60,773 nt of DNA, from positions 498,784 through 559,556 of the forward strand of contig NMRA01000153.1 of assembly GCA_002633005.1 (NCBI GenBank), read 5' to 3'. The notes under the pieces were generated by a model. It saw only the letters and a list, made by a program, of their open reading frames with translations. It was not told the origin of the DNA and did no database searches. Below are positions 1 through 13,000 of the stretch, piece after piece. Both the position numbers and the translations under genes were made by a program. The DNA comes from Phoronis australis. Its lineage: Eukaryota > Phoronida > Phoronidae. Position 1 is the first letter of the stretch. Every line of letters starts with the position of its first letter.

Positions 1-1060
1 ACCCCAGTCAATAACTCCAATGAACACAAACACGTTGAACGTTCCCACTGCAGCAATGAATTGGTGCTTCACTGTTAAATCCATCTGTTTACTGCGATTT
101 TAATTTAATGAGCTACTTCAATCCAATCCACAACAGAATTTAAGCATTCCCACTCACCAATGCCCCCCTCCCCCACGAGTGAAGCGTTGGAGTTTGTGGG
201 AAAGGCCTATTAGATACCTTGTTGCACCTAGACATAAAGCTGAGAACGAGATTACCACATGCAAAAGGTACAACGGCCAGTTCAACGATCCATTCATACA
301 CTATACCTTAATGTCAGGTAATATTTACATGCTGCGACTATAGGGAGACATTTTTACATTAACTGCATCAAAAACTCAAAACACTTTCAATGGCGGATTA
401 ATGACCTTAACACCTGCCAGCCTGGCCATGTCCAAGACAGTTCTAACATCTTGGAGATCTATGTATTTGAATGGCTTACATGTTCAAAGATGTTGACAAT
501 GAACATTAATCCAAGTTGATAGTCTAGCTTCCAACAATATAAACACAGAAGTTCAGTCATCCAGAATATTTGTTTATTAGTTGATCAATTCACCATGGTT
601 GCAGTAGACAAACAAAGCCAGAGGGCCATGCACACTATAACATGAAATGTAATCACAACTAAACCAGAGCCATACAACTTGAGCCAAAAGCACTAGTATC
701 TACAGTATCATTATAATTCTAACAAAATCTGTAGGTGATTAATCCATGGATTTAGGCACTCCTAACAAACTGAACTGAGTGACACTGCACACATTACAAG
801 GCTACATATTTAAACAACTATATAAGTAAGTGTACATGTTAAACAGGTAGAAAACTAGGGCGCAGATATACATTACAACAGACATTCAACTTGCAGTTGC
901 TGTGCAGTAGAGGAATTCTGACCATTGGAGAAAATTATGAAAGCAACTTTTGAAAAGGAAAACTTTTAAAGACATCAGCCTCAACTGGCAACCAAGATCC
1001 GATAGCTGAGAATAGGAAAAATATCATCTGCTTCTGCTGGTGCTGCTCACGAGCAAAATT
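1..1060. other. Flank without recognised gene; possible 3' UTR
   Basis: I see no coding exon, RNA gene or clear repeat here. If the exon at 1061-1209 is real, this stretch would hold its 3' untranslated region on the minus strand. Confidence 0.3.
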
Positions 1061-1209
1061 TTATCGGGAGACCAGAATGTCTCGACCTTCTTCAAACAAC
1101 TGGGTTTCCAGGGAAACATTGCCATCTTCACCAACTGCATTGGTGAGCTGACTAAAGCTAGTCAGAGCTTCCCAAACCGGTCGATCGGACAAAAAAACTG
1201 CGCCCTCTA
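1061..1209 (-). CDS. Possible terminal coding exon of an unidentified gene
   Basis: On the minus strand a pyrimidine-rich acceptor ending TTTCTTCACACAG precedes 1209. The frame then runs 49 codons to a TAA at 1061-1063. It includes the segment WEALTSFSQLTNAVGEDGN and ends FEEGRDILVSR. The composition is that of a soluble globular or helical protein, with no low complexity, membrane segment or signal peptide. The exon would begin in phase 1. I do not recognise the family. It is not the C-terminus of a G alpha protein, so it is probably not the end of the Gs-type gene upstream, and I found no preceding exon. It could be a chance open frame, or a neighbouring gene brought close by the assembly join at 10065. 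Confidence 0.35.
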
Positions 1210-2386
1210 CTGTGTGAAGAAAGAAGCAAATTTCAGTTCGCATGGGTAAAAAAATATTAATTGGAAAAAAGATTGGTAAATCATGAAGCAATTTTTTATT
1301 TGACCGAAGCACACGACTAAACGCGACGACAGGTGCTGGAAAGCAACTCCGCGTGACCTAAACGTTTGGTGTAAATTGCAAAGGCCCCATATTTCATAAA
1401 ACAAATACACATGTACACGCTATTAATTTAGCGTTTCAACTACTGGAGACAATGAAAAGCGACTATTAATCCACCCACCCGTGTACTCAGCATGAGGTAA
1501 CCAGGTAGCAAAGACATTGAATGTTGACATTCCGGCTACCAGTAGCTGGGCAGCAAATATTGGTCGATGACAAACAGGCCACCATATTAACTGTCCAGCA
1601 ACTGGCTATTCTTAGCACAACAGGGTTTACAAGCCTCACTCCAAGCAGCAGCAACAAAACAATTTATGAGCAGGAGGGAGGAAAGGTTACCGGAATTGCA
1701 ATTTGTAGATTGCTGATGTTCAAGAAGATATTTGTACCAAGCCAGACACCTTAGAGATGGAAACAAATTGTTGTCTACAACAAGCAAGGGACCATGACAC
1801 CTTGTACAAGTGATAGGGACAACTTTTTAACTTCCAAGTAGACCGTTTAAATGTAAACATTCATTTTTCATTCATGAAAACTAGATTTCAATACTTTTTC
1901 CAACACGCTCAGACTAGCATTACACAAATTAAACTTTCAAGCACATTCAGTGATTTACATAATAAGCTTTCCCAATGGACTAGTCTATGTCTAAAAATAA
2001 CTAATCAATAACTTGTAATCAGACCTGAAATTATATTTACTGGATAACCTTTGCCTTGTCAAGACAACAGATTTCCACCTTTGTCTTGCACAACACAACA
2101 GCAATGTTGTTAACAACTTGGCCACAGCACTTTGCACTGTTGAAAGCCATAATTAACACCAACTTGGACAGTTTGCACTGTTGAAAGGGCAAACGTAAAA
2201 CCAACTTGGACATGGACACTTAGTGTAAAACCTACACTGAAGTCCCAATGTATCAACTAATGGTCTGCCTAGCCTTCAGTGTTCAGTCCCTACTCCCTTC
2301 AGTCTTTTTCCAGCTATCTAATTTTCTTTATGTACAAAAGTGGCCAGCTTATCAGTTCTAACACGTTAAATATTCAATAAGAACCA
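1210..2386. other. No feature recognised
   Basis: AT-rich non-coding sequence. The only structure seen is a short local duplication near 2120-2210, around a TTTGCACTGTTGAAAG motif. Confidence 0.4.
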
Positions 2387-3396
2387 TAGGCGGATTTAGG
2401 GGGGGGGGCCAGGGGGCCCGGGCCCCTCCCCCCTTGGCTGCCGCAAAAAATAAAACAGCAAGAGCGTAGGGAAATGTTGAGTTTATTAATTTGCCCCGGT
2501 AATTAAAATTATACGGATGAAGATTTAAATGTGTGCAGTTTTAGTGTTTGGGGGGGGAGGGCTCAGATCCAATTTCAAGGGTCAAATTCGCAACACGGTG
2601 CATTCATAACGGAACTATGGCTAAGTATAGGCTCTCCCGCGATATCCCAGGGGACCGGCAGTGGCGCTGCGCACTACGACTCCGTTTCTGTCGTCTGCTC
2701 CACTGTGCAATGAAGAAAATTTATATCATTTTTTAAAGAAAATGGAACCTGAGTGATGATGAAAAAACAGAAGCTGCTGAAAAGATGCGAATTTTAATTG
2801 AAGCCTAAGTGAATCACTCAGAAACTCATAATTCTCTCTTTGTCAAATCTTAACTTAAGACGATTTCCCAAGCAATCCCGTCATTATTGCCAACATGAAA
2901 AACGGATTTGGTCTTTTTGGCATTTGAAGACTATTTTAAATACAACAAATTTGTTAAGAACCGGTTGCACAAAATATATAACGTGTAATAAGCATTACAA
3001 AAAGAAGTAGGTTTCGCGCGCAAACGCTGTGGACCATAAACAAGTAGGTCTCTTAGTATAAGATTAATAGTTAAAGCGTGGTGGTGTAGTGTTAAAGCAC
3101 GTGCGCTCTATTCTCCAGGTCGTGAGTTCGAGTCTGTGGTACTTGCAGTTTTTCTTCTGTGACACGTTCTCCGGTTTTTTTTTTGCCTTTTTGTCTTGGA
3201 TAATACTTCAGAAATCAAGGAAAATGCTTGATTTTTAAAGGAAAAAAATAGAAAAATTTCCTGATGGGAGGGTTTGTCCCCCACCGCCCGACCTCCCCCC
3301 ATTCGGTGCTATGCGCATCTACAATCGTGGTTTGTGCAAATGCTTACAGCCGGATAAAATGTTGGCTCCCCCTTGTGATATCCTTGATCCGCCACT
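2387..3396. mobile_element. Non-autonomous DNA transposon with GGCGGAT termini (hAT-like)
   Basis: The element starts TAGGCGGATTTAGG and ends GATCCGCCACT, so the ends are inverted copies. It is flanked by near-identical 8-bp direct repeats, AAGAACCA at 2379-2386 and AAGAACAA at 3397-3404, as expected of a target-site duplication. The left end has long G and C runs (2399-2434). Three shorter elements with the same ends occur at 35546, 36834 and 59400. An 8-bp duplication with CAGTGGCGGAT-type ends is compatible with the hAT superfamily, but no transposase is present. Confidence 0.65.
3075..3141 (+). repeat. tRNA-like sequence (SINE head or tRNA pseudogene)
   Basis: GTGGTGTAGTG resembles a pol III A box, and GAGTTCGAGTC about 45 bases later resembles a B box. 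The arms do not fold into a convincing functional tRNA. It lies inside the GGCGGAT element. Confidence 0.35.
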
Positions 3397-3712
3397 AAGA
3401 ACAATGTGAGAGACCTTGTACTCCTTAGAAATCCAGTCTAATCAGACCAAGGCTCAAGCCAAGACCAATTTTATAGTGGTATGGTAGAACCTCACCCATT
3501 TCGCACATGACAAAAATGATGGTTAAAATTGACTTTTTCAATTTTCAAGGGTTTCTAACCTTGTTATGATTGCTTACATGTTTTTCTCAAAATATTGAGT
3601 GGTGGTAGCAACAATATAGAACTTGCACTGAAATGCTTGCATCTAATGTTAAATGTCTTAAGGAAAAAGCAAAATCAACCACACTGTGCCCTAATATGGC
3701 AAGATTTTAATG

Positions 3713-4410
3713 TAAGTGTCGTGGCTATTTCACTGCAAGTGCCGTGGCTATTTTACGGTAAGCGTCATGGCTATTTTACGGTGTCGTGGCTATTTTACCA
3801 CAAGTATTTTGGCTATTTCACTGTAAGTGCCATGGCTATGTTACCGTAAGTGTCGTGGCTATTTTACCGTAAGTGTCATAGCTATTTTACTGTGTCGTGG
3901 CGATTTTACTGTACGTGTCGTGGCTATTCAACTGTAGGTGTCATGACTATTTTACTGTACATGTCGTGGCTATTTTACTGCACGTGTCGTGGCTATTTTA
4001 GTGCAGGTGTCATGGCTATTTTACTATACGTGTCATGGCTATTTTACTGTACTTGTCGTGACTATTTTACTGTAAGTGTCATAGCTATTTTACTGTGTCG
4101 TGGCCATTTTACTGTGTCATGGCTATTTAACTGTGTCGTGGCTATTTTACTGGACGTGTCGTGGCTATTTTACTGTACGTGTCTATTTTACTGTACGTGT
4201 CATAGCTATTTTACGGGCTGTCGGGGCTATTTTACTGTACGTGTCGTGGCTATTTTACTGTATGTGTCATAGCTATTTTAATGTGTCATAGCTATTTTAC
4301 TGTAAGTGTCATAGCTATTTTACTGTATGTGTCATAGCTATTTTAATGTGTCATAGCTATTTTACTGTAAGTGTCATAGCTATTTTACAGTAAGTGTCAT
4401 GGCTATTTGA
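3713..4410. repeat. Degenerate tandem repeat, about 20-23 bp unit, roughly 30 copies
   Basis: The unit is close to GTGTCGTGGCTATTTTACTG followed by TAC or TAA. Units vary in length and alternate between CGTGGC, CATGGC and CATAGC cores. Because it is nearly stop-free, it creates spurious long frames full of Tyr-Phe-Thr-Val and Ser-Trp-Leu-Phe. The later half (4260-4400) contains duplicated blocks of several units, indicating higher-order expansion. Confidence 0.9.
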
Positions 4411-4690
4411 CATGGAACATATCTGAAGCTAGGTAAGGTTAGGACTTGAATGACCAAAACAATTTCATTCTGAAACTAGACACGTCTTTCACAAACAACA
4501 ACCATATGTAACTACCATAAGCAAAATGAAAGCAGATTTTACCAAATTTTCCTTGAACCTATTTCTCATAGATCTTGGTTTAAGGTAGTAAGTAGGACCT
4601 TATCGACAACTCTATATGCATTTCACAAAATATCTACACAACTAAAAAGTTTAAATTGGTAAAAGTGGATATTACCTGAAAGTAGAAGAC

Positions 4691-5016
4691 TGTAGAATTT
4701 GATTTTTGACTTTATATCATCCAGCCATTGTTTTGGTCATGTGACAGTGACCATGAATTTTTAATAAAAAATTAACAAAAAAGTTAAAGTAAATTCATAG
4801 CAAGACAACATCAATAACAAGAGCAAACTTTTTTCATACAAGTGTTCAAGATGAAATCTAAAAAACGCTGTTAGTTTTCCAAATAATTTTCATTTCATAC
4901 AACTCTTGCAAAGGGGATTAATATCAAAACAATTCCTAAAAGCCTTTTTGGAGAACAGAGCAGCAAGCACAGTGTCTGAAAGCTCCATTTGATTTTGAAT
5001 AGTAATTTCTGAGATA
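4691..5016 (-). repeat. Dispersed repeat family B, inverted copy
   Basis: Read on the minus strand it matches the copies at 53509-53860 and 55430-55752. It starts at a CTCAGAAAT motif, passes a GTCACATGACC motif, and ends GTCAAAAATCAAATTCTACA. The common length of about 325-350 bp defines the family. No coding capacity is seen, so it may be a SINE or a 3' LINE fragment. Confidence 0.65.
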
Positions 5017-6842
5017 TGATATTTCGAAATTTTGCAAGTAGGTATATAGTGACTAAAAGTCAAGAGTTGCAGCGTAAACGAGGTACCGTATAAGTCTTAA
5101 GCCATTTTTCACGAAACAGAAGCATGAGTTCTGTAGATATGAGAGTGCACGATCGCGCAAGAGTTGGAGAGATACCACCACAAGCGAAGCACGTAATCAC
5201 ACCAGGTTTCTCAGCAAGATTCTTCTCTCAAGCTAACAGAAATAATACAGTGCTAGTTCTAGATATTCCTACGGAAATTCTTGAATCCTCTTGAGCCCTA
5301 GTCACCTGCCCAGGAAGTGGTGGACCCATTCATTCTTTGCAAATTGCATTGGAACATTGTGCAGCACTCAAGCATTATGATCGCTAAGCACTGCTGCATA
5401 CAATAAGGCCAACTGCAAGCACTAGACAATCTATCACTCAGCATTGTAGCTAAAAATAGCATCAAATCAAGCTATATTTGGCCCCTGGGGTTTATAAATA
5501 GCTGAGTGGTGAATCAATGGGAAATTATGTGCTAGGCAATCCAACACCAGCACATGCAGGCTTGCATTCAGGCACCATTTGCCAATCACAAGCACTAGGC
5601 ATAATGACTCACACAACTGGTGAACCCTTTGTACTGCTTACTAGCAAAGTTTGAAAGCTAAATCACAGCCTAAAGTGGTTCAGCTTGCTAACAGAATGTA
5701 GAGACATTAGACACTGTACTGAGCAACTTGCTGCAATTGGAAATTGTGAAACATAGCCGTGATTTTTGTGATTAAAAGTGAAAGATCGTCGATATTAAAA
5801 CTCTTACATGACTCAAAGCGAAACTACAAAAGAAAGTGGAATAGACAAGGTGACACAGATAATGACCCCTCATGACCATATTATGATCTGCAGACGCTGC
5901 TTTCCACATCATTGATATCCAGTAAAAAAATGATTGCACAAAGACAAACCCATAGGCTCACACACTAAGACACAAAAGTCCACATGCTAAGATGAACTTT
6001 TCACAGTGTAAACTACACCAAGAGCAGCCAAATAATGAGTTACTCCAACTCAGTAGTATTTCATAAAGCAGGCAAGTTAACCTTCAGAAAATTACACAGG
6101 TAAAAAAGTGGAGTGCTCTACATTTGATATTTTGTGGAATGGGCGGCACCCTAACATCAGAGGACAGCAGGGGATGGCTACAGATATTTGTGGCCAGTTT
6201 TGTCAAAGGTTGTACGCCAGGTCTTAGCTAAGAGTATTAAGCAGATTATAGAGAATGCAACTCTACGTTTTTTAACATGTCGATAATCCTTTATATTCAT
6301 ACTTAATGAACACCTGCACAAGATATGACCGGAAGTTCACATGCCCACATTGTGGCGAGTTTGTATGCAGATGGCTTTCGAAATGAGAACCTTTAACTGG
6401 TGTGAAGCATCCAAAATATCGTGCTTCGCTGAAAAACTAAAATGACCATCTCCCATGAGTTCAAATTCATTGGACTAATTTTCAATATCTATGCAGGCAA
6501 GCCAAGCTTGTCGTGGGAAAAGTCCAACTTTGCAACTAGTCAAAACAGAACACTGTGTGCAGCCCTCTGGATGGGTGGCTGGGCGACCTCCTCTAATGTC
6601 CCTATGCAGCCCTGTTGTCACCTGAATAGCGCTTTTAACTAAAAGCTGCTGGTCATGTAGAACTGTCATGCCACAACTAACAAAAGGTACACCAATACAG
6701 GGTTCGAATTGGTGACCTGCAGCGACCTCAGATTTTGTTTGATGACCTGGTTTTAATACAGCTAGGAGGCGAGCCCGTTTGGAATATTAGGCCCCACAAG
6801 GGGGAAATTGGTAGTTGGCGAGCACATGGCATACTTCTAGTT
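5017..6842. other. Non-coding, no gene recognised
   Basis: No exon or known repeat is evident. A perfect MEF2-type decamer CTAAAAATAG lies at 5450-5459. Confidence 0.4.
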
Positions 6843-6940
6843 GAGGGCCCTCTTGGAAAGCAGTGCTATCACTGAAGAGGCCACCCTCATTTTAAACATC
6901 ACAATAATAAAAAATAATAAAAAAATAAATATTAGTACAA
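6843..6940 (+). mobile_element. 3' tail of a non-LTR retrotransposon (CR1/L2-like)
   Basis: The block GAGGGCCCTCTTGGAAAGCA, followed by a GGCCACCCTCATTTTAAA-type hairpin and an A-rich AATAA repeat, closely matches 52060-52126. There the same block follows the end of a reverse-transcriptase reading frame. Only the tail is present. Confidence 0.6.
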
Positions 6941-9900
6941 CTTTACACATGCCTCATGTTGCAACGGTCATTTTGCTAACTTTGCCCGCTCTTCAAGTCA
7001 CATATTCACCATTTCGTCGATCGTTATCAAGGATGGTCACACCCTTGAACGCAATGATTCCTCATTTTGGCAGCCTTATTTCCCATTTAGCAACCAGGTA
7101 AATTGTACCTGGTGGCATTTGGTGAGTTGGCGTTATGCAATAGCATTGTGAATAGATGAGAACACAGTTGTAACGCCTTACAGGTTCAAACACTTGGCTG
7201 TCTGAAAGGCAGTTGTTGTGGGAACAATTTGATTCTCACTTGGCATGACGACCAAGCAAGAAGTCACATATTACAAACTGTTCCACAAGCAAACTTGACC
7301 AGCAGTAGGCAAATTTTCGCATGTGCATACAAACAGCTATGAGACGACAGAAAGAGCAACGGACCACAAAAACAAATTGTCCTGAGTTCATTTCGCAGCA
7401 ACAGAGATTATGGTTAAGAGTTTCAATTCAGGGCATATTATCACTAGATAACAAATTTCTTTAATGTGAAATTTATTCATAAAATAATAACTAAGAAAGT
7501 GTAATTTCAGCTTGGTTTCCGTTGTTTAGTCACCAAACAAAAGCATTAGAAATTCTTGTAGTAAGGCTTTGGGAATTGCAATTTTAGCATTTACTTTGGT
7601 CTGAAATCAAATCATCTTTATCACAGCTGTCAGCCTGTCACAGGAGTTCCACAATAAACGGAAGAATTCACAGCAGCACATCTAGATAGTGGTTTCATAT
7701 GGTATGAAACGAGTCAACTTTTCACCTCTAGCCATCGGAGATGAGGGTCAAACTCAACACAATCACCGAGGGCATGCTAAGTACATTTGTGGGCACTTGG
7801 CCACTAAAAATAGCTGCTGTTTGGTAATTCAACCCAGTCAACAGGGAGCAGATAGAGAAATACAAGGTATCTGACGAATGAAGGCACACTGAACCAGACC
7901 GGGAAGTGCTCTGGGGTCCATGCACTTGTTCATTATATACAATATCTAAACATATCTAATTATACAGTGTCAAATTAAGTACAACTGCCCAAGTTTACAT
8001 GCCTGAGTTCACGTTCACATACAAGTCTCAACAATGAAGTGAGCAGCGAGTTTGCTCATTAGTGATTGAACATTACACAGAGTGTAGTATATATGGAGCA
8101 AGGCAGGCAGGGTTATTGTCCATCTAAGTATGACGACGACAGTCTTCATCTCAAAAATATTTCACAGGCAAATCAATTTGAACTGCAAGAGTGCGTCGCT
8201 TTAATTGCCTTGACGGTGAGACTGAACTACAACATGCAACAACTTGCAAGTGTGAGAAACCACTGACAACAGTACAATCTTATGGCCAACTAGTAACTCT
8301 CAACACCACCCAATGGTGGAGAGGGAATTATGAAGACAGCAAGCCTGTTCTAATGGCAGCAAAGTTTGAACTAAGCCACAGTGAGCCTAATAATGACAAA
8401 CAGAGAGTCACCAGACCAGGACAGTGGTGTTGTTAGTGACCTGCCTCAGGGAAGCATAAAAGTGTACAAGGGTGTGACCTAAGCTAAAAATAGATAACCT
8501 TTAGTACAGCCTTCAAACACATTATGATGATGAGTCTTGACTCATACTCTGTGTAGGGCGGTGGTGGGTGATGGACACAGGATTGCTCTAAACCAACAAC
8601 AAGATGGCCAGGCCAGATAGTGGCTTTATCTGACGACAACGCAGTGCTGGCGCCTGTCTCAGCACAGCATGTGCATCCGTGAAGATTATTCACGCATCTA
8701 CTTAATATGAGCATTATACAGACCAGATGGTATTAACACAGTTATTAATTAAATGGAATTGGTATGCAGACACGGCAAACTTATGTTCTATTCATAAAAG
8801 CAGAGGTGAACAATGTGAAACAGTTTGAAAAGAACCAAATACTAGCTACCATTTCAAAAAAGTCTGCTCAACACTTTCAAACAACAAAACACCCAGACAT
8901 TCAATGGTCTCTCAACACAGACAACAGACTCCTTTCCTCAATTACATATCACTGAGACAGACTGATCGGCTGAGACAGACTGAACCCCGGGTGATGACAA
9001 AATGCAGTGACCACTGAATATATTTAAAATCAACAGACATCACCATCTCTTTCTAGAGAGTTATCCAACAAGATTGCATAAACTCACGACTAGAGAGCAC
9101 CAGCATAGTGCCATACTGATGATGTCACAAACCAGGGCTCGCTTAATATGCAAAATCAATGAATGTCCCCAACACATCACCACACAACAGCATCTGCTAA
9201 ATATATACACAAAATCACCTAGCAGTCTTACTACTGTTGGTAAAGACAATGTCCAGTCCAAGGCATCCAGACAACAAACGAATGGACTGTACACTTTCAA
9301 AGACACGATTTTAAATAACTGAAACCGAATCTGATAAACTTTGGTGTGAAAGAAAACTTTCTGCTACTTAATTTCGAACATCTTTCACAGCATTTTACAG
9401 AATGTGAACAATGTGTTCATGCAATTAGATCAAACTGGCCTGCAATCCATAGATGCAAGATGTGCACGAGAGAAGCTGGTGATATTACTCATGACTTGGT
9501 AGTATTACATGATATCTGGCCATCATCTGGCGTGATATTGCATTTTTGCAGGTATCTTTTATCTAATAAATGCAGCCCTGCTCAGCTGATCTATTTGCAA
9601 GTACACCATTAAAATTGAATGCATGGATACAAGAGTTTCACTTCTACTCACAAAAGCAGAAGTTAAAAGACCAGGTACTGCTTTTGTGAAGAATGTAAAT
9701 CATTGAATTCTTTCTGTGCATTGATTTTTCTAATTTCTGTCGCATTAAGGCCACTATAGACAGGCCAAAACAACTGAACACTATGGAGTGCTTCCACAGA
9801 ATTTGCTCCCCTCTCTTGCCAGCAAACATACAGCAGAATGAGAGACTTTCAAATAGCAACGTAGTTACTGGTCACATGGGGACAGACACCAATAAGCTCT

Positions 9901-10046
9901 AGAGGAGGAGAGGGCACCTTCAGGGCTTGTAATGACCAATGACAAAAAACGCGGAAACTTTGAAACTTTTACAGCCTAAATCATGCCCGATAACCAGCCT
10001 TGAAATGGTCAATGTGAACCTTTCCCCGACAAAAATCGGAAGGACT
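6941..10046. other. Non-coding, no gene recognised
   Basis: I searched the minus strand for the remaining Gs alpha exons (DVGGQ, NKQD and C-terminal helix regions) and saw none. CTAAAAATAG decamers lie at 7804-7813 and 8484-8493. The open frames here have no family character. Confidence 0.4.
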
Positions 10047-10065
10047 AAAAAAAAAAAAAAAAAAN
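10047..10065. other. Poly-A run plus N: probable assembly join inside an exon
   Basis: Eighteen A residues and one N directly abut the coding sequence of Gs alpha exon 5. On the minus strand the exon reads ...CysAla, then N, then a T run, where the family has one more Gln codon and a splice donor. The junction is therefore likely artificial or error-damaged. Confidence 0.75.
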
Positions 10066-13000
10066 TGCACAGTCAATAAGCTGGTATTCGTTTGACCTTT
10101 CGTAACACACTTGCACTCCTTTATCCTGCCACAGTATCTCTGTGTGCTCGTAGAACTCCTAAAATAGTCAACAGCAACATACACGCCGCTACAGCAAACA
10201 TGGAGTCTGAACAGAGTCTGCCCAGTACGTGGCTGGACAAGTTAGGCCAATGAAGGCACTTTTGAAAGCAACCACAAAACTGCAACTAAGGATTGACAAT
10301 TATGAGGACATAAAATAAGCAAGGAGTTATAAGTTGAACAACTAATGTAACAAACAGTTCACCAAATGCATTACCATAGTTGCGACACTAACATTTTTGT
10401 TGGAAAGTGGGTTCTTTGAATGTTTGGAAAGCAAAACAACGTTTTAAGAGCTTGAGACTACCCTCCTTCGTTAAACTCGATAATTGAGCTATATACAGCA
10501 CTTTCAGACAACATAGCTTTATAGGGAGGTTAGTGGCAGTGTGTGGTTGCTTAGACTCAACCGAGTCCACTAATTAATACATCTCAATTTTTTGTCAGAT
10601 GACAAGTTTTCAACAAACAGGGCACAGATATGTTTAAATTGAATACAAATCTGCCAGCCAAAAGTTGTTAAAAAAACGCTTAAGGAAAGGCGCTTTCATA
10701 ACCTGTGTTGCTATGGCAACGAGTAAAGCTTAAGGTATGATAATTGATAGACAACAATATCTAGCAACAGAGTTCAGCATTTCACTTAAATGTGCCGCAT
10801 CTCATTCTGTGCAATTGGCATGGCCACATCCATTTTGACTCTGTGCAATTGGCATGGCCACATCCATTTTGACTCTGTGCAATTGGCATGGCCACATCCA
10901 TTTTGACTCTGTGCAATTGGCATGGCCACATCCATTTTGACTCTGTGCAATTGGCATGGCCACATCCATTTTGACTCTGTGCAATTGGCATGGCCACATC
11001 CATTTTGACTCTGTGCAATTGGCATGGCCACATCCATTTTGACTCTGTGCAATTGGCATGGCCACATCCATTTTGACTCTGTGCAATTGGCATGGCCACA
11101 TCCATTTTGACTCTGTGCAATTGGCATGGCCACATCCATTTTGACTCTGTGCAATTGGCATGGCCACATCCATTTTGACGCTTGAACTTATCATTTAGAT
11201 ACTATGTTTCAGCCATGATCAGGGGGGTTTAACTTGCACTTGCACGGGTGCTTAGTGAGTGTAGTGCACCTCAGAGAAGAATCTAATAGAGCGGAATAAG
11301 AATAGATAGTGAAAAATTTACCGCAGGATAATCAAAGTCCGGCTGGCTAGCTACGTCCTGGATATAATCCACCCGAAACTGATTTCCTGGATTTTCTAGT
11401 GCTATGGGCGGATTGAGGGTGCTCATTGCACCCGTTATTGTCTGCAAGTAAAGTGAAACAAGATTAGTATCTCCAACAGAGAAAGGAATGCAAGAACAAA
11501 AGCAATGAAATTACAAGACACCCAAACTTCAACATCACAATAGCACTATTGTCAGGGGCTGGGGGTGAGTAAGATAATGGTGTGACCTCCAACTCGGTAA
11601 AAGTGTTGATTTCACTATTCAGGGCAGCCTAAAAATAAAAAATATGGAGCCTTAAATCAGAGTTCATGAGAATGAAAACCGCCAGTTTCACATTCACGTA
11701 CAGCCAAAAAAAGTCATTTCACAGGTCGCATCCTCTTCATCACTGGCGTGTGCCTTATTCATAAACAGTAATCCAGGAACCCTAATCAAGAATCTACTAC
11801 TAATCGCACATCATGGGCTTATCACCGAATACCAAAGCGCCCTTGCCCAAATTCCACAGGATTTACCCACAATGCAATTACACATTGATTTCCAGTTAAA
11901 CTAGTATTTTACAGAATAATGTTTCGACACTAATCACTCTAATGCCACAAAAGTTGTCACAAGCTGGATGGGATGCAGTACATTGCTCTTGCCTTTTTAA
12001 CTAGGTTGAGGGCCAAAGCTCTTGAAAACTAGGTCATCGTGCAAGGTGGTTTCCGCCTCGGTGAAACAGGATAGATTAACTTGGAAGGCACCTACCCCAT
12101 CAAGGAAACATTTGACCATTAATTATAAGCTGCGCCCACCCCCACAACAGGATAACAGAATACAAGAGCTGCCTACCCTATTACACATTATAAAGTATTT
12201 GGTCATCCTTCATCCAGATGGCCAGGGTCTAATTTTATTACGGTAAATCTAACTCTTAATTATTTTTGAGACTTTTTGTTTAACATTAGTGGGAACAAAA
12301 GTTAAGCCAAAAAGCCTACACAGTAGTTGGTTCTTGTCTGCTTTTTCTGAAAACCAAGTCTGTGGTGTGGTATTTTTTAGTTGCTCACCTTCTCTAAAAC
12401 GGAAAATCCACCTGAGATGAGCCAAAGGGATAGAGGGAGTTTCAAACCTTGTTGACGTGCACTTTTATGGTTTTTAAAAAATAAAAAACACAAAACCTTG
12501 GGTGAAATTGATGCAAGGGACATTTCGTTTTTTTAGTTGGTGAGTGCAGGTCTCAAAATGAGTCAGGGAACTGACCAAAACCAATTTTTCTTCTTTGGCC
12601 TTGTTGTCTATTGTTTTGTGCTCAAGTGTCCTATGGTTTAAGCAGATCAATGTCCAAATAAATCATATTTTGCACTTGATGACCCCTGCATTATAGCTAC
12701 AAAATTCCAGTTTTAACTCAAAATCTTGAGTTTTTACTTGAAATCTAGTTTGCAGCTTGAATCATGGGATCACCAAATGTGATCTTGAATTAGACACTTA
12801 TCTGTGAAAACCTTAGTATAGTAGAGCTCAGTGTAACGTAAAACATCAAAAATATTTTCCAAACCCGGAGATTAGACTCCATGCCCCAGGGAAGCTCTTC
12901 TATTTGTTGTTATTTATCTTTAAATGATGGCCAAAAACAAAAAGTGTTAGTCCCAAGTACAAGGTGTCTGGGTTTACAAGGGACTTTCTGGATTCGAACA

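Noticed and set aside
3595-4291. Plus-strand frames rich in Tyr, Phe, Trp and Cys
   Set aside because: By-product of the degenerate tandem array; frames shift with unit length.
7728-9859. Remaining Gs alpha exons
   Set aside because: I looked for DVGGQ, NKQD, TCAVDTENI and the C-terminal helix on the minus strand and found no match.
10806-11179. Possible CRISPR array
   Set aside because: Units are directly contiguous with no spacers, and the window is animal DNA.
10782-11194. Long minus-strand frames of 117-130 codons repeating [18 protein letters not shown]
   Set aside because: They exist only because the 34-bp unit lacks stops and cycles through all three frames; there is no gene evidence.
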